33,525 nt of DNA from Muribaculaceae bacterium (GTDB lineage Bacteria; Bacteroidota; Bacteroidia; Bacteroidales; Muribaculaceae): positions 1 through 33,525 of the forward strand of contig JAIDYR010000006.1 of NCBI GenBank assembly GCA_029057985.1, in the 5' to 3' direction. The notes below the pieces were generated by a model. The model had not been told where the DNA came from, did no database searches, and was given only the letters and a program-made list of their open reading frames with translations. Every line of letters begins with the position of its first letter. Position 1 is the stretch's first letter. Positions 28,947-33,525 of this stretch are shown here, piece by piece. A program made the translations under genes and the position numbers.

Positions 28947-29555
28947 ATGAAAAAATTCCTGACTCTGATCCTCCTTGCCGTCTGCACTTTCACGGCTTCC
29001 GCAGAGTTCCGCTGGGGCCCGACGGCCGGATGGAACATATCCAATTACTACTGGAAGCAGCCCCTGCTTAAATCCTCGCAACGCAACGGCTTCCAAGCCG
29101 GATTATTGGGCGAACTGATGATTCCCGGCATCGGATTCGGGATCGATATGGGAGCGCGGTATGCATATCACGACGCGACCGTCAATCTCGGAGATTATCC
29201 CGTCTGGAGCAGCGACGGCTATGAAAACGGCAGTTTCAAACTCCATCGTCTCGAAGTGCCTTTGCATCTCAGATTCAAATGGACCCGCATGGATGGACTC
29301 GAACATTACGTCGCTCCCTTCGCATTCGTCGGCCCGGTATTTGCTTTCAATCTTTCTCAGACTAAATGCCCGGCCATCGAGCATCCGGCAGGAAGCGTAG
29401 GATTGGAATTCGGCTTAGGAGGCGAATTCCTCGAGCATATTCAGCTCTCAGCCTCCTATATCTGGGGCACATGCTACGATATCCGGACAGTCAAACTTGA
29501 CAACAATTCCGCCAGATCATCTTCATGGACCATTAATGCGGCCTATCTATTCTGA
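28947..29555 (+). CDS. Second outer-membrane beta-barrel protein, paralogue of the previous
   Basis: The 202-aa protein has a signal peptide (MKKFLTLILLAVCTFTASA, then EFRWG) and the same strand order as its neighbour: WGPTAGWNISNYYW, LLGELMIPGIGFGIDMGARY, KLHRLEVPLHLRFKW, VAPFAFVGPVFAFNL, LEHIQLSASYIWGTCYDI, and the terminal strand SSWTINAAYLF. The shared layout (I-P-G-I-G-F-G-I-D, F-x-G-P-x-F-A-F, Y-L-F end) shows common ancestry with 28227-28910, though they have diverged widely. It lies 36 bp downstream and should share its transcript. Confidence 0.82.
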   Translation: MKKFLTLILLAVCTFTASAEFRWGPTAGWNISNYYWKQPLLKSSQRNGFQAGLLGELMIPGIGFGIDMGARYAYHDATVNLGDYPVWSSDGYENGSFKLHRLEVPLHLRFKWTRMDGLEHYVAPFAFVGPVFAFNLSQTKCPAIEHPAGSVGLEFGLGGEFLEHIQLSASYIWGTCYDIRTVKLDNNSARSSSWTINAAYLF

Positions 29556-29592
29556 ATAGTACGGAAATAATTAATCCTTAACCATCTTCCGA

Positions 29593-32058
29593 ATGTTTGC
29601 CGAAGTTATTCTTCCGCTCCCGTTATACTCGACATTCACATACAGCATCCCCGCCGAAATGAGCGGGGATGTTGTCGTTGGGTCAAGAGTATTGGTTCAG
29701 TTCGGCACCCGGAAGTTCTATACCGGAATCGTTGCCTGTGTCCATCCCAATCGGCCGGAAGGATATGACGTCAAGCCGATTTCCGGCCTCTTGGATCCAA
29801 AGCCTATAGTGCGCCGATCGCAACTAAGACTTTGGGATTGGATCGCGGAGTATTATCTTTGTTCGCCAGGAGAGGTCTTCAAAGCGGCGGTCCCTACAGG
29901 ACTGAAACCGGAATCCACAACCCGTATCTCCCTGAATCCTGACGCCGATCTGTCGGAAGCGGAAGGTATGATTACAGAGAAGGAAGCTGAAATTATTCAG
30001 CTTGTATCTGCTGAAAAGAAGCTGACCATAGGAGAAATTGAGAAATCGACAGGCATCCGCAACGTGACTTCGATCATAAAGCGACTTATTGAAAAGAATA
30101 TTCTTGAGGTTTCTGAAAAGATTATAGAGCGATATAAGCCGAAGTATGAGAAAATGATCAGGCTGAAGGCTTCACCTGACGATCATGAAGCCCTCCATTC
30201 CATGATGGGGATGCTTTCACGCTCCAAGCAGCAGGAGAAGGCCCTCATTGCATACCTCGACCTCTCGCAATGGCTATCGCGTAGAGAAGGCGCGCTTGAG
30301 GTCACCCGACAGAGTCTTATTGATAAGGCCGGAGTCTCCCCTGCTGTAATTAAGAATCTTGAGAACAAAGGGATTCTTGAGGTATATAAAAAGATTATCA
30401 ACCCTTTCAACACATCTTCCGTATTGCCTTCCGTGCTACCGGAGCTTTCCGCGGCCCAACTGAAGGCTTATCAGAATATCATATCCCAATTCAACGATCA
30501 CAATACGGTATTACTCCACGGAGTGACGGGAAGCGGAAAAACCGAAATATATTCACATCTCATCCGCACGGTGATGGACAGCGGAAAGAGCGTCCTTATG
30601 CTCGTCCCCGAGATATCCCTCACAACTCAACTGACCGACAGGCTTCGGCGCAATTTCGGGGATCGTCTGCTCGTCTATCACTCCAAATTCTCGGATAATG
30701 AGAGAGTGGAAGTCTGGAAGCAAGTGATGACTTCGACGGAGCCGTTAATGGTATTGGGGGCCAGGTCTGCCGTATTTTTACCTTTTCATAATCTCGGACT
30801 TGTGATTGTCGATGAGGAGCACGAGTCATCCTACAAGCAATTTGATCCGGCACCACGCTATAATGCCCGCGACACATCGATTGTGCTTGCATCGATGCAT
30901 GGGGCAAAAACTCTGCTTGGCTCGGCCACTCCTGCCGTCGAGACGTATTATAAGGCGCTTCACGGAAAATATGGACTCGTCACTTTGACCGAGAGATACG
31001 AAGATGCCCGGCTTCCGGAAGTTGAGATTGTCGATATGCGCGACCAACGAAAACGCAAACTCAATTATGGTATTTTTTCGCAACCGCTGAAACTTGCAAC
31101 TGATGATGCGCTTAAGGCAGGACGCCAGGCCCTGATGTTTCAAAACCGGAGGGGATTCGCTCCTTATGTCGTATGCCGCAACTGTGGCTGGACTCCAAGA
31201 TGCGTTAATTGCGATGTATCACTCGTCTATCACAAATATTCCGATCAGTTGCGCTGCCACTATTGTGGATATTCGATTCCGCGACCTGCACTTTGCCCGG
31301 CCTGCGAAGAAAATTCAGTAGAAGTCTACGGCTACGGGACAGAACGCATCGCAGAAGAGACCCATACTTCTTTCCCGGAGGCAAGAGTAGCCCGAATGGA
31401 TCTCGACACAACCCGAAATAAGGATGCCTATCAGGAGATAATTGAGGATTTTTCGCGCCATGAAACTGACATTCTTGTAGGAACACAGATGCTTTCGAAG
31501 GGTCTTGATTTCGAGAAAGTGACGGTTGTAGGAGTGTTGAATGCCGACTCACTGCTCAATTTCCCGGATTTCCGTGCCAATGAGCGTGCCTTCAATATGC
31601 TTGAGCAGGTAGCCGGACGGGCAGGAAGGAGAAAAGATAAAGGGAAAGTCTTGATCCAGACTACCGATCCGGACAGTTCGGTCCTGGCGTATGTAAAAGC
31701 GCATGACTATTCCGGATTCTACAGTCAGGAGATTGCAGCACGCGAACGCCTGCATTATCCCCCATTCAGCAAGATAATCAACATCTATATAAAAAATAAA
31801 GACGCCCGCGCCGCCGAGGAAGCCGCCAACCTATTGACCTCAGCTCTACGGAGCGTCTTCGGCCCTCGGGTGCTGGGCCCGGAAAAACCGTTCGTAAGCA
31901 GGGTTGCGACGTATTATCTGCAGACCATAATGCTGAAAGTCGAGGCGACGGCTTCGATGAAAAAGGTGAAGCATATACTGCGGACTCTTTACGAGAGCCT
32001 TGCCCGCGACCCGAGAATAAAATCGTCGGATCTGTATTATGACGTGGATCCTGCTTAA
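29593..32058 (+). CDS. priA: Primosomal replication restart helicase PriA
   Basis: PriA recognises abandoned replication forks, reloads the replisome and unwinds DNA. The 821-aa protein has the N-terminal 3'-end-binding region ([19 protein letters not shown]), helicase motif [13 protein letters not shown] (309-320), motif II DEEH (407-410), [20 protein letters not shown], and the zinc-binding block CRNCGW...CVNCD...CHYCGY...CPACEE with all eight cysteines, then [24 protein letters not shown] and [13 protein letters not shown]. Length and domain order are normal for Bacteroidota PriA. It starts 37 bp after the second barrel gene. Confidence 0.96.
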   Translation: MFAEVILPLPLYSTFTYSIPAEMSGDVVVGSRVLVQFGTRKFYTGIVACVHPNRPEGYDVKPISGLLDPKPIVRRSQLRLWDWIAEYYLCSPGEVFKAAVPTGLKPESTTRISLNPDADLSEAEGMITEKEAEIIQLVSAEKKLTIGEIEKSTGIRNVTSIIKRLIEKNILEVSEKIIERYKPKYEKMIRLKASPDDHEALHSMMGMLSRSKQQEKALIAYLDLSQWLSRREGALEVTRQSLIDKAGVSPAVIKNLENKGILEVYKKIINPFNTSSVLPSVLPELSAAQLKAYQNIISQFNDHNTVLLHGVTGSGKTEIYSHLIRTVMDSGKSVLMLVPEISLTTQLTDRLRRNFGDRLLVYHSKFSDNERVEVWKQVMTSTEPLMVLGARSAVFLPFHNLGLVIVDEEHESSYKQFDPAPRYNARDTSIVLASMHGAKTLLGSATPAVETYYKALHGKYGLVTLTERYEDARLPEVEIVDMRDQRKRKLNYGIFSQPLKLATDDALKAGRQALMFQNRRGFAPYVVCRNCGWTPRCVNCDVSLVYHKYSDQLRCHYCGYSIPRPALCPACEENSVEVYGYGTERIAEETHTSFPEARVARMDLDTTRNKDAYQEIIEDFSRHETDILVGTQMLSKGLDFEKVTVVGVLNADSLLNFPDFRANERAFNMLEQVAGRAGRRKDKGKVLIQTTDPDSSVLAYVKAHDYSGFYSQEIAARERLHYPPFSKIINIYIKNKDARAAEEAANLLTSALRSVFGPRVLGPEKPFVSRVATYYLQTIMLKVEATASMKKVKHILRTLYESLARDPRIKSSDLYYDVDPA

Positions 32059-32117
32059 TCATCCCGCTGAAATCCGGCGCGCAGTCTTATCCCATCATCT
32101 TCCTTGAAATAAACTTT

Positions 32118-33431
32118 ATGAATCTTTCCGAAAAATACGACCACAATAATATTTCCAACCGGGACTTTGACCGCTCTCATCTCTGGCATCCGTACACTTC
32201 GACCTTCGACCCGCTTCCTTGCTACGAAGTCGAGAGCGCAGAAGGCGCAATCATACGCCTTGCCGACGGAAGAGAGCTCATTGACGGCATGTCGTCATGG
32301 TGGAGCGTCATCCACGGCTATTCCCATCCAGTGCTTACGGAAGCTGCCAAGCGACAGATTGACCGAATGTCGCACGTGATGTTCGGAGGATTCACTCATG
32401 AGCCGGCTATTGAACTCGGTCGACTCCTGCTCAGCATCCTGCCTGAAGGTATGAAGCATATTTTCTATGCCGACTCCGGCTCGGTCGCTACAGAAGTCGC
32501 TATGAAGATGGCGGTGCAAGCACAGAACAATCCGCACCGTACAGATTTCGCCACCATCCGCTGCGGATATCACGGCGATACCTGGAATGCCATGTCGGTC
32601 TGCGATCCTGTGACCGGTATGCACGGCGCCTTCGGGGATGCCCTGCCACGCCGCATTTTCGCTCCTTCTCCCCAATGTAAATTTGGAGATGAATGGGATC
32701 CCGAGGATTTCAGTCCGATGCGAAGACTCTTGGAAGAAAATGCCTCTACTCTGGCTGCCGTCATCCTCGAGCCAATTGTACAAGGCGCCGGAGGAATGAG
32801 ATTTTATCATCCTCAATATCTCCGTGAGCTCCGCAAAGAATGTGACCGCCTCGGCATTATTCTGATCTTTGATGAGATAGCTACAGGATTTGGTCGCACC
32901 GGAGAACTGTTTGCCTGCCTGCATGCAGGCGTCACCCCCGACATAATGCTTCTGGGAAAAGCCATCACGGGAGGATTCATGACTTTCGCTGCAGTCGCCA
33001 CAACAGCCGATATTGCTCGCCGTATATCGGAATCCGATGCTAAATGCATGATGCACGGACCGACATTTATGGGGAATCCACTCGCATGCGCAGTTGCGGT
33101 CGCTTCTACCAATCTTCTGCTCAACTCCGATTGGAAGAAAAGGGTTAAGGAAATCGAAGCCATCATGAAAGAGCGTCTTGCTCCGGCAAAAGACTTCCCG
33201 AATGTTAAGGAGGTCAGAGTTCTGGGAGCCATCGGAGTCCTTGAACTTCACGAAGGAGTCAATCTGCGAGAATTTCAAAAGCGATGCGTAGATATGGGAG
33301 TATGGATCCGGCCCTTCGGTAGGTTGGCGTATATCTATCCCCCCTTTATGGCGATCTCGGACGATCAATTAATTACTCTCTGCGAAGCACTTCTCCATCT
33401 TGTCGATCCTGCAAATAAAACTTTGGAATAA
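32118..33431 (+). CDS. bioA: Adenosylmethionine-8-amino-7-oxononanoate aminotransferase
   Basis: BioA transfers an amino group from SAM to KAPA to give DAPA, the substrate of BioD. The 437-aa class III aminotransferase has [14 protein letters not shown] (22-35), the SAM/KAPA-site [62 protein letters not shown] (PLP Asp) and [11 protein letters not shown] (PLP Lys). MSSWWS and the N-terminal HPYT are specific for BioA among relatives. It begins 59 bp after priA; its stop overlaps the next start by one base (TAATG), so the next gene is coupled to it. Confidence 0.95.
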   Translation: MNLSEKYDHNNISNRDFDRSHLWHPYTSTFDPLPCYEVESAEGAIIRLADGRELIDGMSSWWSVIHGYSHPVLTEAAKRQIDRMSHVMFGGFTHEPAIELGRLLLSILPEGMKHIFYADSGSVATEVAMKMAVQAQNNPHRTDFATIRCGYHGDTWNAMSVCDPVTGMHGAFGDALPRRIFAPSPQCKFGDEWDPEDFSPMRRLLEENASTLAAVILEPIVQGAGGMRFYHPQYLRELRKECDRLGIILIFDEIATGFGRTGELFACLHAGVTPDIMLLGKAITGGFMTFAAVATTADIARRISESDAKCMMHGPTFMGNPLACAVAVASTNLLLNSDWKKRVKEIEAIMKERLAPAKDFPNVKEVRVLGAIGVLELHEGVNLREFQKRCVDMGVWIRPFGRLAYIYPPFMAISDDQLITLCEALLHLVDPANKTLE

Positions 33432-33525
33432 TGGCTGCTAAAAAATCATCCGTCACCAAAAGTAAAAGTGCTTCTGCGAAATCGTCTACCGGAAGGAAAC
33501 GAAAACAGATCAAGCGACCCGCAGC
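33431..33525 (+). CDS. Start of an unidentified gene with a Lys/Ser-rich N-terminus, cut by the window end
   Basis: ATG 33431 overlaps the bioA stop by one base. The 31 visible codons read [20 protein letters not shown], then GRKRKQIKRPA, a basic low-complexity N-terminus. Such tails occur on several Bacteroidales DNA-associated proteins (for example some FtsK-type translocases), but nothing in the visible part identifies the family. Confidence 0.55.
   Translation, partial: MAAKKSSVTKSKSASAKSSTGRKRKQIKRPA

Noticed and set aside
32295-33368. 357-codon open frame on the minus strand
   Set aside because: It lies wholly opposite bioA, whose motifs are complete, and its own translation shows no recognisable domain or sensible start.
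1-33525. Genomic island or mobile element
   Set aside because: I found no transposase, integrase, phage or toxin-antitoxin gene, no target-site duplications and no att-like repeat at either tRNA gene; gene content is mostly core housekeeping.

Overview
This window looks like ordinary chromosome of a Bacteroidales gut-type bacterium, probably Muribaculaceae; the family is an inference from gene content and protein style, the order is firmer. Seen in the sequence: repeated Bacteroidota promoters (TTTG, 19-21 bp, TAnnTTTG), almost no Shine-Dalgarno sites, a ribosomal protein S16 with a long Ala/Glu/Lys tail, an ExbB-ExbD-ExbD-TonB cluster followed by a PstS-like lipoprotein and a TPR protein, and an amino-sugar kinase fused to a RapZ C-terminal domain. 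I see no IS element, integrase, phage gene or CRISPR array.

Layout. 1-4.0 kb: a secreted protein of unknown function converges on a minus-strand pair, a BamE-like lipoprotein followed by a MurB fused in frame to a PhnP-like metallo-beta-lactamase (MBL) domain. 4.1-9.1 kb: tRNA-Met, a NupG-type nucleoside transporter, rsmE, kdsA and a secreted TPR protein. 9.06-9.44 kb: a gene-free convergence zone with a perfect 20-bp inverted repeat and four tandem copies of a 50-bp hairpin unit. 9.4-12 kb: prfA (minus), rpsP, tRNA-Glu and a 58-aa membrane protein. 12.1-14.4 kb: minus-strand amgK-rapZC/murU-like pair, overlapping by 4 bp. 14.6-15.8 kb: pgk behind a structured leader. 16.1-23.4 kb: exbB, exbD, exbD, tonB, a tonB relic, a small membrane protein, pstS-like and a TPR gene. 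23.6-25.7 kb: glyA and bioD. 25.9-27.9 kb: a DEDDy exonuclease, a small membrane protein, a DUF59 protein and lpxH. 28.0-29.6 kb: a promoter plus terminator with no ORF between, then two related outer-membrane barrels. 29.6-33.5 kb: priA, bioA and the first codons of another gene.

Common themes. Much of the window serves the envelope: murB and the kinase/uridylyltransferase pair (peptidoglycan precursor supply and probably amino-sugar salvage), kdsA and lpxH (LPS core and lipid A), the TonB motor, lipoproteins and barrels. The rest is housekeeping: translation (prfA, rpsP, rsmE, two tRNAs), glycolysis (pgk), one-carbon metabolism (glyA), biotin (bioD and bioA, about 6.4 kb apart) and replication restart (priA). 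The least explained items are the 50-bp hairpin array, the tonB relic between two terminators, the short promoter-terminator unit upstream of the barrels, the structured or phased spacers in front of pgk, exbB, exbD, glyA and the second TPR gene, and the two fusion proteins.
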